Source: Planktothrix tepida PCC 9214 (lineage in GTDB: Bacteria > Cyanobacteriota > Cyanobacteriia > Cyanobacteriales > Microcoleaceae). From it: a stretch of 64,000 bases of DNA. The DNA lies in contig NZ_LN889782.1 of assembly GCF_900009145.1 (NCBI RefSeq), forward strand, positions 1,433,246 through 1,497,245, written 5' to 3'. This document shows positions 48,511 to 57,297 of this stretch, in pieces. The notes below the pieces were generated by a model that did no database searches, was not told the DNA's origin, and worked only from the letters and a program-made list of their open reading frames with translations. Every line of letters starts with the position of its first letter. Position 1 is the stretch's first letter. Made by a program: the position numbers and the translations under genes.

Positions 48511-49809
48511 TTAACCTTTACCAATGACTGATAACCCTTCAACAATAATCGAAGGAGTATAACAAGACCCATTCCAAGAGGCATCACCCCCTAATTCTAC
48601 AACTTGTTTGAGGGCTGTATAAACATTCCCCGCCACCATTGTATTTTTCACCCGTCCGACAATTTCACCCTTTTCAATCCGATATCCTAAATCAACATTA
48701 ATGGAAAAATCCCCACTCATTCCCGCACTTCCTCCTAACATTTGATCGACGATTAACCCCCGATCTAAACTTTGGATTAATTCATTTAAAGACCTTTTTC
48801 CGGGTTTTACTAACAAATTAAATAACCCTGGTGTCGGATAACTGCCTAAATGGGTACGAAATCCGTTTCCGGTTGTACCGCTTCCCAAGGTGCGACCTGT
48901 GGTTAAGTCGGTATAAAACAGTTGTAAAACCCCCTTTTCAATAAAGGTAATGGGACGGGTGGGAATTCCTTCGTCATCAAAGGGACAACTATAGGGGCCT
49001 GTGTCGGGTTCCTGAGATAAGGTTAAGAGGGGAGACATCACCGGGGTTGTTAAGCGATCGCTCCAAGGAGAAGCCCCTTCCAAGACCTGTTTGCCATTCA
49101 AGGCGGCGGAAATGGTTCCCCAAAGCATATCGGCGGCTTTAGCGGTGAATAACACCGGAATCCGGGACATAGGAGAAGGGACATTATTTTTAGCCCAATT
49201 TAACCGCATTAAAATTCGTTCAGCCAGGAGGGTGGGTTCCAGAAAATCCCGTTGGGTCTGGCCATCAGAAACCGCTAAAAAATCATCCCCCCGAACCCAT
49301 TCCGTTTCCACATAACCACTGAGGGTGGTGTCGGTATGGCGACATTCCAGTCCCCGTGAGTTAATCAAGCGAATCGATTCCACTTCACAATCCCATTCCG
49401 CCATACATAAGACATCGGGATAGGAAGAGCGAATTAATTCAATCGCCTGTTTCCCCCAACTAACCAATTGTTCAACGGGTACAACTTCCCCAATATCAGG
49501 ATAGTGGGATGGAGTCGTTGATTCGGTCAGTTCAATGGTTTCGGGTTCATTGAGGGTACTCAAGGAAATCGCCCGTTCAACTAATTTTTTCGGTTCCACT
49601 GGGCCATAAGCAACCGCTAAACCCGGACGGCCATCTCGCCAAAGTCGCAAGGTTGTCCCTTCCGATTGGCTACTTTCGAGTTGTTTCAGTCGATTGGCTT
49701 CAAAAAATATCGGCTTGGATAGGGATTGAGATTGGAACACTTCCGCAGCCTCAGCGCCCGATGCGGCAGCTAACTCTAATAGCTGTTCGGCGGATTGGTC
49801 GTAGGTCAT
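48511..49809 (-). CDS. pmbA: TldD/PmbA family protein, PmbA type
   Basis: The PmbA half of the TldD-PmbA system, known in E. coli for microcin B17 maturation and CcdA degradation. Family marks are AAASGAEAAEV at the start and GLIVDQMLGGSAGMSGDFSINVDLGYRIEKGE with VKNTMVAGN near the C-terminus. PmbA lacks the HExxxH zinc site of TldD and none is seen here. No tldD gene is adjacent. Length (432) is normal. Confidence 0.9.
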   Translation of the reverse strand: MTYDQSAEQLLELAAASGAEAAEVFQSQSLSKPIFFEANRLKQLESSQSEGTTLRLWRDGRPGLAVAYGPVEPKKLVERAISLSTLNEPETIELTESTTPSHYPDIGEVVPVEQLVSWGKQAIELIRSSYPDVLCMAEWDCEVESIRLINSRGLECRHTDTTLSGYVETEWVRGDDFLAVSDGQTQRDFLEPTLLAERILMRLNWAKNNVPSPMSRIPVLFTAKAADMLWGTISAALNGKQVLEGASPWSDRLTTPVMSPLLTLSQEPDTGPYSCPFDDEGIPTRPITFIEKGVLQLFYTDLTTGRTLGSGTTGNGFRTHLGSYPTPGLFNLLVKPGKRSLNELIQSLDRGLIVDQMLGGSAGMSGDFSINVDLGYRIEKGEIVGRVKNTMVAGNVYTALKQVVELGGDASWNGSCYTPSIIVEGLSVIGKG

Positions 49810-49908
49810 GGATGGTAGTCATGGCATAGCGTCATCGTCCATCCTACCGTGATCGGTGATTCCTATTCCCTATTTCTATGGAGACGACTTACGGCGGTGG
49901 AGGACATT

Positions 49909-50634
49909 CTAAACGCTACCTTGACGGAGTAAATCGGTAATTTCCCGGTGACAATACTGGGTCAACTCTTCTACGGCTTTTCGGGCTTGTTTCCCTTGAT
50001 ATTGACGTTGTACTCGCGGGGTAATCCAATAGGGACGGCCAATTAAGATTTGGATTCTTCGATAGAGAATCATCGGATGCCAACCCGGTTGATCAAATAA
50101 GGGTTCAGTTGGATCAAATACACGCAGTAACCGCAAAGGAATTGCTGACGGTAAGGTTTGTTCTTCTAATGTTGCGATCGCCACAGGTAAAACCGCTAGG
50201 TCTGAGACCCCTGAACGTAACGCTAAATGAGCAAATCCCCGTTGAAAGGTTCCAACAACATTTGGTTGGGTTTGTTGTAACATTGGGGTTGCTCCTTCGG
50301 GAAAGATCCCCACCATTTGTCGTTGGTTTAACAGTTGGGTTGCTTGTTTGAAAAACTGTTGAGGTCGATGTTCAGGTTCATCAAAGGGGAAGGCTCCAAA
50401 TGTCGTGACAAGTTCACGCAAAAGCGGTACTTGACCCATATAATGATGGGATGCAAAACGAAGGGTACGGCCGACACCTGCGGTTAAGACAATCGGATCA
50501 ATAACGCTGCGATGGTTACTTACCACAATCGCAGGGCCTGTTTCAGGAATTCGATCTTCATAGGAAATGAACATCTGTATTCCCAATACGCTCACCAGCC
50601 ACCGACAACTCAATCCCGTTTGATCAAAGAACAT
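49909..50634 (-). CDS. 1-acyl-sn-glycerol-3-phosphate acyltransferase-like PlsC
   Basis: Lysophosphatidate acyltransferase family, with the catalytic NHRSVID box (HX4D, His41 and Asp46) and FPEG (111-114). A hydrophobic N-terminus suggests membrane association. Likely makes phosphatidic acid for membrane lipids. Several PlsC paralogues exist in cyanobacteria, so the exact acceptor is open. Confidence 0.88.
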   Translation of the reverse strand: MFFDQTGLSCRWLVSVLGIQMFISYEDRIPETGPAIVVSNHRSVIDPIVLTAGVGRTLRFASHHYMGQVPLLRELVTTFGAFPFDEPEHRPQQFFKQATQLLNQRQMVGIFPEGATPMLQQTQPNVVGTFQRGFAHLALRSGVSDLAVLPVAIATLEEQTLPSAIPLRLLRVFDPTEPLFDQPGWHPMILYRRIQILIGRPYWITPRVQRQYQGKQARKAVEELTQYCHREITDLLRQGSV

Positions 50635-50955
50635 GAATCACCAACACACTGCTTGAATCGGGTTACATTGACGCTAAAAACTTAAGACTTGTTTGAGAAT
50701 TTTGAGAAACTTTAAAGAAAATATTATAATCTATAAGTTTCGGTGTCATGTACTGTGAAATTTTTGTTCAGGTACTAGACAGAAACACCCTAAAAAGCGC
50801 GAATTTCTACACCTGTAGAGTGAGCGTGGACATCAATAAAAAGTGCTCTTAACATCACCGGAGAAATCCGTGAAGGAGAAATCCTCCAACCCAATTAAAC
50901 GCCCTACTGAGGCGGGTCTAACAAGAACAATATCGGTAGCCTCCATTTGTTTAAT
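50635..50955. other. Gene-free leader region upstream of metG
   Basis: About 320 bases. The distal half (50859-50916) is structured: CGGA-GAAA-TCCG (50859-50870) and AGGA-GAAA-TCCT (50874-50885) are two tandem mini-hairpins with GAAA tetraloops, and CGCC/GGCG pairs shortly after. It may be a structured 5' leader. No known riboswitch class was recognised. Confidence 0.5.
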
Positions 50956-52563
50956 ATGAAATTGACACAGACCCATTTCAATACCTTTACCCTGACAACA
51001 CCTCTCTATTATGTCAATGATGTTCCTCACATTGGTAGTGCTTACACCACAATGGCTGCCGATGCCATTGCTCGGTTCCAGCGACTTCAAGGAAAATCTG
51101 TCCTATTAATTACTGGAACCGATGAACATGGTCAAAAAATTCAACGTACCGCCGAGGAGTTAGGGCGTTCTCCCCAAGCTCACTGCGATCAAATTGCCGA
51201 TGGTTTTGCTTCCTTGTGGCAACACTTGAATATTCAGTATGATCGCTTTAGTCGCACGACAGCACCTCGCCATGAAGCCATCGTCAATGAGTTTTTTCAA
51301 CGGGTTTGGAATCAAGGAGATATCTATCTCAGCCAACAACAAGGCTGGTATTGTGTCGCCTGTGAAGAATACAAAGAAGAACGAGAATTAGAACAGAAAA
51401 AATACTGCCCCATCCATACCAATAAAGCCCTAGAATGGCGAGATGAGCAGAACTATTTTTTTCGGCTGTCTCAATACCAAAAACAGCTAGAAACTTTATA
51501 TCAAGAGCATCCTGACTTTATTCAGCCAGAAAGTCGGCGCAACGAAGTCATCAATTTTGTTAAGCAAGGATTACAAGATTTTTCGATTTCTCGCGTTAAT
51601 ATTGACTGGGGATTTCCCGTTCCCTGTGATCCAAGCCATACCATTTATGTTTGGTTTGATGCGTTGTTAGGCTATATAACGGCGTTGCTTGACCCAGAGG
51701 ATGAACCCACCTTAGAAAATGCTTTATCGAAACGGTGGCCGATTAATTTACACCTAATTGGTAAAGATATTTTAAGATTTCATGCCATTTACTGGCCCGC
51801 TATGTTGATGTCGGCTGGCTTATCTCTTCCCGGTCGTATCTTTGGACACGGTTTTTTGACCAAAGATGGGAAGAAGATGGGCAAAAGCTTGGGAAATACC
51901 CTTGATCCCGTTGCTTTAGTCAATCAATATGGTGCTGATGCGATTCGCTTTTATTTCTTGAAAGAGATAGAATTTGGACAGGATGGTGATTATAGTCAAA
52001 CTCGGTTTATTCATACCGTTAATGCTAACTTAGCCAATGACTTAGGAAACTTACTCAACCGCACGCTGAAAATGGCGTTTAAATACTTTAACGGTTGTGT
52101 TCCTGATGTTAACGGTGAGGATATCCCCAAGGATGATGCCCTGAAATCCCTCGGTCTGACCTTGGCAGATACTGTCACTCAAGCCTATGATGCTCTGGCG
52201 TTTAGCGAAGTTTGTACGGCTATTTTCACCTTAGTTCAAGCCGGAAATAAATACATTGATGACAAAGCTCCTTGGAGTTTGTACAAGCAAGGAAAACAGG
52301 AAGCGGTTTCCCAAGTCTTGTACTCCGTTTTAGAATCCGTTCGACTGGCAGCTTATCTTTTGTCCCCCATCATTCCCAATATTAGCACTCGGATTTATCA
52401 ACAATTGGGATACACCCTCGATTTCAATGATCAGACTATACTAGCGACAGCACTGTCCTTTGACATCCATGCTGTTTGGGGCGCGTTACCTGCTAATCAA
52501 CCCTTGCAGGAAGCGCAACCTGTCTTTAGACGCTTGGAAGATGCAGAGGGAGCATCATCCTAA
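50956..52563 (+). CDS. metG: Methionyl-tRNA synthetase
   Basis: Class I synthetase charging initiator and elongator tRNA-Met. The HIGS motif is in PLYYVNDVPHIGSAY, the zinc-finger region in CVACEEYKEEREL...YCPIH, and the KMSKS loop reads KKMGKS (about residue 308). ATG 50956 is chosen over an in-frame TTG at 50947. Length (535) suits the cyanobacterial form, and no C-terminal dimerisation domain was noticed. Confidence 0.96.
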   Translation: MKLTQTHFNTFTLTTPLYYVNDVPHIGSAYTTMAADAIARFQRLQGKSVLLITGTDEHGQKIQRTAEELGRSPQAHCDQIADGFASLWQHLNIQYDRFSRTTAPRHEAIVNEFFQRVWNQGDIYLSQQQGWYCVACEEYKEERELEQKKYCPIHTNKALEWRDEQNYFFRLSQYQKQLETLYQEHPDFIQPESRRNEVINFVKQGLQDFSISRVNIDWGFPVPCDPSHTIYVWFDALLGYITALLDPEDEPTLENALSKRWPINLHLIGKDILRFHAIYWPAMLMSAGLSLPGRIFGHGFLTKDGKKMGKSLGNTLDPVALVNQYGADAIRFYFLKEIEFGQDGDYSQTRFIHTVNANLANDLGNLLNRTLKMAFKYFNGCVPDVNGEDIPKDDALKSLGLTLADTVTQAYDALAFSEVCTAIFTLVQAGNKYIDDKAPWSLYKQGKQEAVSQVLYSVLESVRLAAYLLSPIIPNISTRIYQQLGYTLDFNDQTILATALSFDIHAVWGALPANQPLQEAQPVFRRLEDAEGASS

Positions 52564-52670
52564 TTCAAAACCGTTTAAGTGATAGTCTAGTTTAACATAA
52601 AACATCCTTTTCAATTGGTTTACTTTACCCATACTCCGATCATTTTTTTCATAAAAAAAGAGGTATAAGA

Positions 52671-53285
52671 ATGTTGAATAATATCAATCATGGAGAACTT
52701 TTTACTCCTGAACAAGTTCTTGAAAACAGGGGCCGAGTTGCCATTTTTATCGATGGTTCTAATCTATTTTATGCCGCTTTACAATTGGGAATCGAAATAG
52801 ATTACACCAAATTATTATGTCGTTTAACGGCTGGTTCTCGGTTGTTACGCTCCTTTTTCTATACAGGAGTAGATCGCACCAATGAGAAGCAACAAGGCTT
52901 TTTATTATGGATGCGACGCAATGGTTATCGTGTCATTGCTAAAGATTTAGTTCAACTTCCTGATGGCTCCAAAAAAGCTAATTTAGATGTAGAAATAGCC
53001 GTTGATATGATGGCTTTAGTGGGTTCTTATGATACCGCCGTTTTGGTGAGTGGAGATGGAGATTTAGCGTATGCGGTGGACTCCGTAAGTTATCGTGGGG
53101 TGCGGGTGGAAGTCGTGAGTTTGCGATCAATGACCAGTGACAGTTTAATTAATGTCGCGGATCGCTATATTGATTTAGAAATGATCAAAGAAGATATCCA
53201 AAAAACACCCCGCAGTCCCAACTACACCTACCGTCCCCTATCAGGAATTAGTTTAATAGATGGGCAAATTATAGAAGATTCTTAG
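52671..53285 (+). CDS. LabA-like NYN-domain protein
   Basis: A 204-residue NYN/PIN-fold protein with AIFIDGSNLFYA (Asp28), KANLDVEIAVDM (Asp106 and Asp112) and VLVSGDGDLAYAVD (Asp129 and Asp131). It matches the LabA/DUF88 family; LabA in Synechococcus is a circadian-output factor. Whether this is the LabA orthologue or a paralogue needs a tree. Predicted nuclease fold, cytoplasmic. Confidence 0.9.
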   Translation: MLNNINHGELFTPEQVLENRGRVAIFIDGSNLFYAALQLGIEIDYTKLLCRLTAGSRLLRSFFYTGVDRTNEKQQGFLLWMRRNGYRVIAKDLVQLPDGSKKANLDVEIAVDMMALVGSYDTAVLVSGDGDLAYAVDSVSYRGVRVEVVSLRSMTSDSLINVADRYIDLEMIKEDIQKTPRSPNYTYRPLSGISLIDGQIIEDS

Positions 53286-53413
53286 AAGAATCACAGGAGT
53301 AAAAACTTACCTAGTTCCTAGTTTTTACTCCTCAATTTCTAAACTTTTGAACTCCTAAATTGTTATAACACTCGCAGCAATTGTTAGGACATAGATTGGT
53401 TCACTTTCTATCT

Positions 53414-53444
53414 ATTCCCTGTTCCCTGTTCCCTGTTCCCTGTT
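53414..53444. repeat. TTCCCTG heptamer array next to lptC
   Basis: Four heptamers of the STRR type end about 10 bases before the lptC start, where a ribosome binding site would normally be. Confidence 0.85.
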
Positions 53445-53454
53445 ATAAAATTAG

Positions 53455-54582
53455 ATGCGGTTGTTACTCCTTTGGGTGATAATTTTAGTCGGAATTTCTG
53501 CCTGCGCCCCAAAAAACGTCGAACCAACTTCAACGGACGCTAAATCGAAGACTTCTAAAGAATTTGAACGGACATTAACCTTAGATGATGTTACGTTAGA
53601 ACAAGCTGATGAACAAGGAAAATTACTCTGGAACATTAAAGCCAAACAAGTTAGTTATAGTAAAGACCAGAAAATGGCAACCGTGAAAAATCCGGTTGGA
53701 GAACTATATGATCAAGGGAAACTTCTATATAAAATTAAGGCAGATCAAGGAGAATTTGAACAGAATAGCAAACGAATTTTTCTACGCAATAATATTGTAG
53801 CAACTGATCCCAATACAGGCTTAGTTTTGAAGGGAAAAGAGTTAGAATGGATTGTCCAACAAAATATTATTGCGGTGCGGAATGGCGTTACAGGAGATCA
53901 TGCTCAACTTCAAGCCATTGCTAAAGAAGTTCAGGTTTTTTATCGTCAAAAACGGGTAGAATTTTGGGATAAAGCCACGGTTAGTTCTAAAAATCCTGTT
54001 GTCAAGTTACAAAGTGATCATATTGTTTGGTTATGGGAACAACAACTATTAACCAGTAATTTAAAAACCCAAATTGAACGATATCAAAATCAAACCATTA
54101 CAGACCGAGGGGTTGCAGAAACCGCCGAAATGAATTTAAAAACCCAAATTGCTACCCTCAGAAAAAATGCCCAAATTGCTTTATCTCAACCTCCGTTACA
54201 AATTTCCAGTAATGAATTACAATGGAATTATCAGAAACGTACCATTAGTTCCCCTCAATTTATTACCATTATTGAACGAGAACAACAAGTTACTGTGACC
54301 GCTAATCAAGGTTGGGGAGATTTAAAAGATAATATCTTTTATTTAACCGGAAATGTTGTTGGTATTGGCGCAAAACGTCAAGCACAACTCAATTCTAATT
54401 TACTGACTTGGTATGTTCCTCAACAGTCTTTTTCCGCCGAAGGAAATGTGGTCTATCGTCAAATTGATCCCCCGTTTAATTTAATGGGGGAAAAAGCCGT
54501 TGGTAAATTTGAGAATGATACCGTTGTTGTCAGTGGCGGGAATACAGGAACCCCTGTCGTTACGGAAATTGTACCGGAATAG
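53455..54582 (+). CDS. lptC: LptC-family LPS export lipoprotein
   Basis: Periplasmic bridge protein of the LPS transport machine. The lipobox ISAC gives Cys17 after a short hydrophobic signal. The body is made of repeated beta strands typical of the OstA/LptC fold (LWNIKAKQVSYSK, IKADQGEFEQ, GEKAVGKFENDTVVV). At 375 residues it is longer than E. coli LptC (191), as is usual in cyanobacteria. ATG at 53455. Confidence 0.88.
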   Translation: MRLLLLWVIILVGISACAPKNVEPTSTDAKSKTSKEFERTLTLDDVTLEQADEQGKLLWNIKAKQVSYSKDQKMATVKNPVGELYDQGKLLYKIKADQGEFEQNSKRIFLRNNIVATDPNTGLVLKGKELEWIVQQNIIAVRNGVTGDHAQLQAIAKEVQVFYRQKRVEFWDKATVSSKNPVVKLQSDHIVWLWEQQLLTSNLKTQIERYQNQTITDRGVAETAEMNLKTQIATLRKNAQIALSQPPLQISSNELQWNYQKRTISSPQFITIIEREQQVTVTANQGWGDLKDNIFYLTGNVVGIGAKRQAQLNSNLLTWYVPQQSFSAEGNVVYRQIDPPFNLMGEKAVGKFENDTVVVSGGNTGTPVVTEIVPE

Positions 54583-54607
54583 CTAAATAGTTCTCATTGT
54601 CATTTGT

Positions 54608-55321
54608 TTATAAAATATGGCGATAGATATGTAACGGTAATTTTGTCCGTTTTTTAAAATCTAGAAAAGACTTATAACCCCCACGCTGTTGACGTTCTAA
54701 AACAATGATTTTAGCAGCATTGATGTTTAGTCCTAATTCAACTAATTCATCAATTGACAACACATTTAACCGTCGCCAGGAATGATGGATTTCTTTATTA
54801 ATATCAAAACTGAATAAAATTAACGGTGCGATTCGTTGTAGCGTTGATTGAGGAATGCCAATTAATTCTGAAAGTTCTTCTAAACTCGTAAAATTGTAAC
54901 CTTCCCGTTTCATTTCTTCTATTTGATTGGCATAAACAATCGGTAAATCTAATCCATGTACTAAATCATGTTTGGAGCAATTATTAATATCAATTTTATC
55001 TCGATGTTTAGCAATTAATTGGATGAGATGAGATTCGTTTGAACTCGATAAAGGATTATGAAAAGTTTTAGCTAAAAATTCTTTTCTCAGAGCGATCGCT
55101 GTTATAATTTGACCGATCCAAACTATGCCAGCAAAGGACGTATTTGATAAAATAAAAGCCGCAGCGACAAACCCTAACCCTGTATAAATCCAAGATTGAG
55201 TTTTGGTTTTATTTCCCGCATAGACAATGGCTAACCCACCTAATACAGGAAATAAAGACCAGTATAACCACTGCGGAACTTTCTGAAACCATCGAGATAG
55301 ATTGGACACGTTTAATGTCAC
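54608..55321 (-). CDS. Membrane protein with two helix-hairpin-helix motifs
   Basis: Two or three membrane helices at the N-terminus (about residues 15-85), then a soluble part with two helix-hairpin-helix units (INNCSKHDLVHGLDL...FTSLEELSELIGIP at about 115-165, and LSIDELVELGLN...FKKRTKLP at about 190-232). HhH units of the ComEA type bind DNA non-specifically, but they also occur in proteins with other roles. It is the last of three close minus-strand genes. Confidence 0.78.
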   Translation of the reverse strand: MTLNVSNLSRWFQKVPQWLYWSLFPVLGGLAIVYAGNKTKTQSWIYTGLGFVAAAFILSNTSFAGIVWIGQIITAIALRKEFLAKTFHNPLSSSNESHLIQLIAKHRDKIDINNCSKHDLVHGLDLPIVYANQIEEMKREGYNFTSLEELSELIGIPQSTLQRIAPLILFSFDINKEIHHSWRRLNVLSIDELVELGLNINAAKIIVLERQQRGGYKSFLDFKKRTKLPLHIYRHIL

Positions 55322-55333
55322 TCCTGTTGCTAT

Positions 55334-55681
55334 TTACAGTTCATTTAATAATTTCCGGCGTTTTTCTTCATATTCTTCGGCGGTAATGGCATCTTGATCA
55401 TACAGTTTTTTCAGTTGAGAGAGTGCTACAGTAATATCCTGTGCAGAACGACTTCCATCTAAAACTGAGTAAGGAATACCTGGATTAAATTTAGCATTGA
55501 ACGCTTGATCCGACATTAACAATAAACCTAGAAAATCAAAAAAGGCTAGAAATCCGGGAATAAAAGTCCAAGAAAACAATAAATAAAGAATTCCGCCTAA
55601 ATTTTCCCCTAAATAAAACTTATGAACTCCAAATATCCCTAAAAAGAAAGCCAGTAACGCGGCTACGATTTTATTTTTCAT
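55334..55681 (-). CDS. TM2-domain protein with short C-terminal helix
   Basis: A TM2 domain (AALLAFFLGIFGVHKFYLGENLGGILYLLF...FLAFFDFLGLL) covers the first 60 residues. The C-terminal LKKLYDQDAITAEEYEEKRRKLL is SHOCT-like. 115 residues. Function unknown. It is 12 bases upstream of the HhH gene on the same strand, so co-transcribed. Confidence 0.85.
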   Translation of the reverse strand: MKNKIVAALLAFFLGIFGVHKFYLGENLGGILYLLFSWTFIPGFLAFFDFLGLLLMSDQAFNAKFNPGIPYSVLDGSRSAQDITVALSQLKKLYDQDAITAEEYEEKRRKLLNEL

Positions 55682-55740
55682 TGAGTGATCTCCTGAAGGT
55701 CAAGGGTTAAAATTGTTAATGAGATTAAAATGAGTCGCAA

Positions 55741-55965
55741 CTAAAGATCTTTATTCAGGTTCTGGCTTTTGGAAAGCCGACCCATGAGAAAATATAACAA
55801 AATGATAGCAGTTTGTAGTTCAAGGATTGTCAAATAGCCCTTAACAAAAAAGTTAACATCCCAAGTAGAATTGCAATAAAAAATTAGAATACCTAGCACA
55901 GTGTAGGGAAGAAAACGAAATCGACTCCAGAAGGGTCTGGGTTGATCGGTCTTAGCAGGAGTCAT
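55741..55965 (-). CDS. Small membrane protein of unknown function
   Basis: A 74-residue protein with two hydrophobic segments (about residues 19-34 and 44-62) and polar ends. I do not recognise it. It lies 59 bases upstream of the TM2 gene on the same strand and may be the first of the three-gene run. Confidence 0.55.
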   Translation of the reverse strand: MTPAKTDQPRPFWSRFRFLPYTVLGILIFYCNSTWDVNFFVKGYLTILELQTAIILLYFLMGRLSKSQNLNKDL

Positions 55966-56234
55966 GTTAAATTTTCCATCCTCATGAGTCAGAACTCAAA
56001 CCTTAATAAGATTCGTCAATACTCTATATAAGTTTAACACATCAAACTTGAACGATTCCTGATGATTGAGCCTGCAATTTTTCCTCAGTCTAACAATATA
56101 TAGACCAGTCCTGTCTGGGGTATTAGGACATAGACTGATGCTAAAACCGCGCACAGAAAACTCTTTTCCAGCCTATTCCCTGTTCTCTGTTTCCTGTTCC
56201 CTATTCCCTGCTATACCTTTTTTTGTAAAAACTC

Positions 56235-56275
56235 GTATCCTGTGCTACACCATCTCTCAAAAGATTTGCTATCTT
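56235..56275 (+). promoter_or_regulatory. NtcA-activated promoter of nblA
   Basis: GTA (56235)-N8-TAC (to 56248) is a perfect NtcA box. 21 bases later TATCTT (56270-56275) fits the TAN3T -10 box. This spacing is the canonical class II NtcA layout. Transcription should start near 56282, about 85 bases before the nblA ATG. Confidence 0.9.
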
Positions 56276-56366
56276 CATAGTAGGCATCTCCCTAGAGGAG
56301 AATGGACAATTTGTCAAACAGTTGTTACAGTTATTAATAATACTAGAGAACTGATAGGAGTCAACC

Positions 56367-56564
56367 ATGAATCAACCCGCAGAACTATCTCTTGAGCAAC
56401 AATTTAGCCTGACTTCCTTTAAGCTGCAAGTCGGTCAAATGAGCCGAGAACAGGCGCAGGAATTTTTAATCAATCTCTATGAACACATGATGGTGCGGGA
56501 AAATATGTATCAGCATTTTCTCAAACACCATTGGGGTCTGGAGCCTAATTTTGTACAAGAATAA
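56367..56564 (+). CDS. nblA: Phycobilisome degradation protein NblA
   Basis: A 65-residue adaptor that binds phycobilisomes and targets them to Clp proteolysis during nitrogen or sulfur starvation. The family pattern is clear: LSLEQQFSLTSFKLQVGQMSREQAQEFL in the first helix and HHWGLEP near the end. A ribosome binding site AGGAG lies at 56356-56360. An NtcA box and -10 box upstream predict induction by nitrogen starvation. Confidence 0.97.
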   Translation: MNQPAELSLEQQFSLTSFKLQVGQMSREQAQEFLINLYEHMMVRENMYQHFLKHHWGLEPNFVQE

Positions 56565-56575
56565 AACCAGAAGGT

Positions 56576-56610
56576 GTCGCAGTCGGCGACCTCTATCTCT
56601 CACTTTTTTT
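56576..56610 (+). terminator. Probable terminator of nblA
   Basis: GTCGC (56576-56580) pairs with GCGAC (56586-56590), with a T7 run at 56604-56610 a little downstream. Confidence 0.5.
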
Positions 56611-56738
56611 CAAGGCGTGGGAACAAGTTAGGGGTAATGGGGCGTCAACCTGCTTCTTCAAGGTCAAGCTCTTGACTCAAGTTAGGTTAACTCACCCGTG
56701 AATGAGGTTGAAATGGGAAACTAATCCTAAACGATGAT

Positions 56739-57191
56739 TTATGATTTCCGTTCTAAAGTTGCTTCCATAACACTAATTAAATTCAGAGTATGTCCTGCCA
56801 TGATTCCACTAGAATAATAATAATGGTTGAGATCAACTTGTCTGAGGGTTTCAAACCCATTGCGACGTTGGCGGTCATCTCCTAACACTCGATAACGTTG
56901 CACAATCGATTCAGGGCCAACTAAACCTTCCCCTTCAATTTTGCCCAATTGACTGTGCTGTAAAACAAACGTATATTCTCTTTCGTTACTGTCTAATCTT
57001 CCCCGATACTGTAAAACAATATCTTCTCGATCTTGGCTGGGAAATACTAATTTTGTCACCATACTGAACCAGTCGCTTTGAGGCCAAGCAACAACTGTTT
57101 TTCCGCGAACGGCTATCGGCATTTCATTGCGATCAAGCCAATTTCCTTCTAATAACCATTGACCAGATTCCATTAAAAATGTGTGAGCCAC
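56739..57191 (-). CDS. Unknown soluble beta-rich protein
   Basis: A 150-residue protein that I do not recognise. It appears mainly beta-stranded (GQWLLEGNWL, YTFVLQHSQLGKIEGEGLVG) with an aromatic patch (LNHYYYSSG), and has no signal peptide or membrane segment. The overall feel is lipocalin-like, but no family could be named. It stands alone between nblA and anmK. Confidence 0.65.
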   Translation of the reverse strand: MAHTFLMESGQWLLEGNWLDRNEMPIAVRGKTVVAWPQSDWFSMVTKLVFPSQDREDIVLQYRGRLDSNEREYTFVLQHSQLGKIEGEGLVGPESIVQRYRVLGDDRQRRNGFETLRQVDLNHYYYSSGIMAGHTLNLISVMEATLERKS

Positions 57192-57297
57192 AGTCCCACC
57201 CTTATTCTTCGCAGCTAGACTGAAAATTTTTAACCGATAGAAAACACAGAACTTCTAGTTTGCGAGATTATATGTTATCTATTGAAGTTCTTTACTT

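Noticed and set aside
49091-49315. Plus-strand frame antisense to pmbA
   Set aside because: A shadow of a well-supported gene with no domain of its own.
56066-56395. Plus-strand frame covering the nblA promoter
   Set aside because: It runs through STRR-like sequence and the NtcA promoter, and overlaps nblA in another frame.
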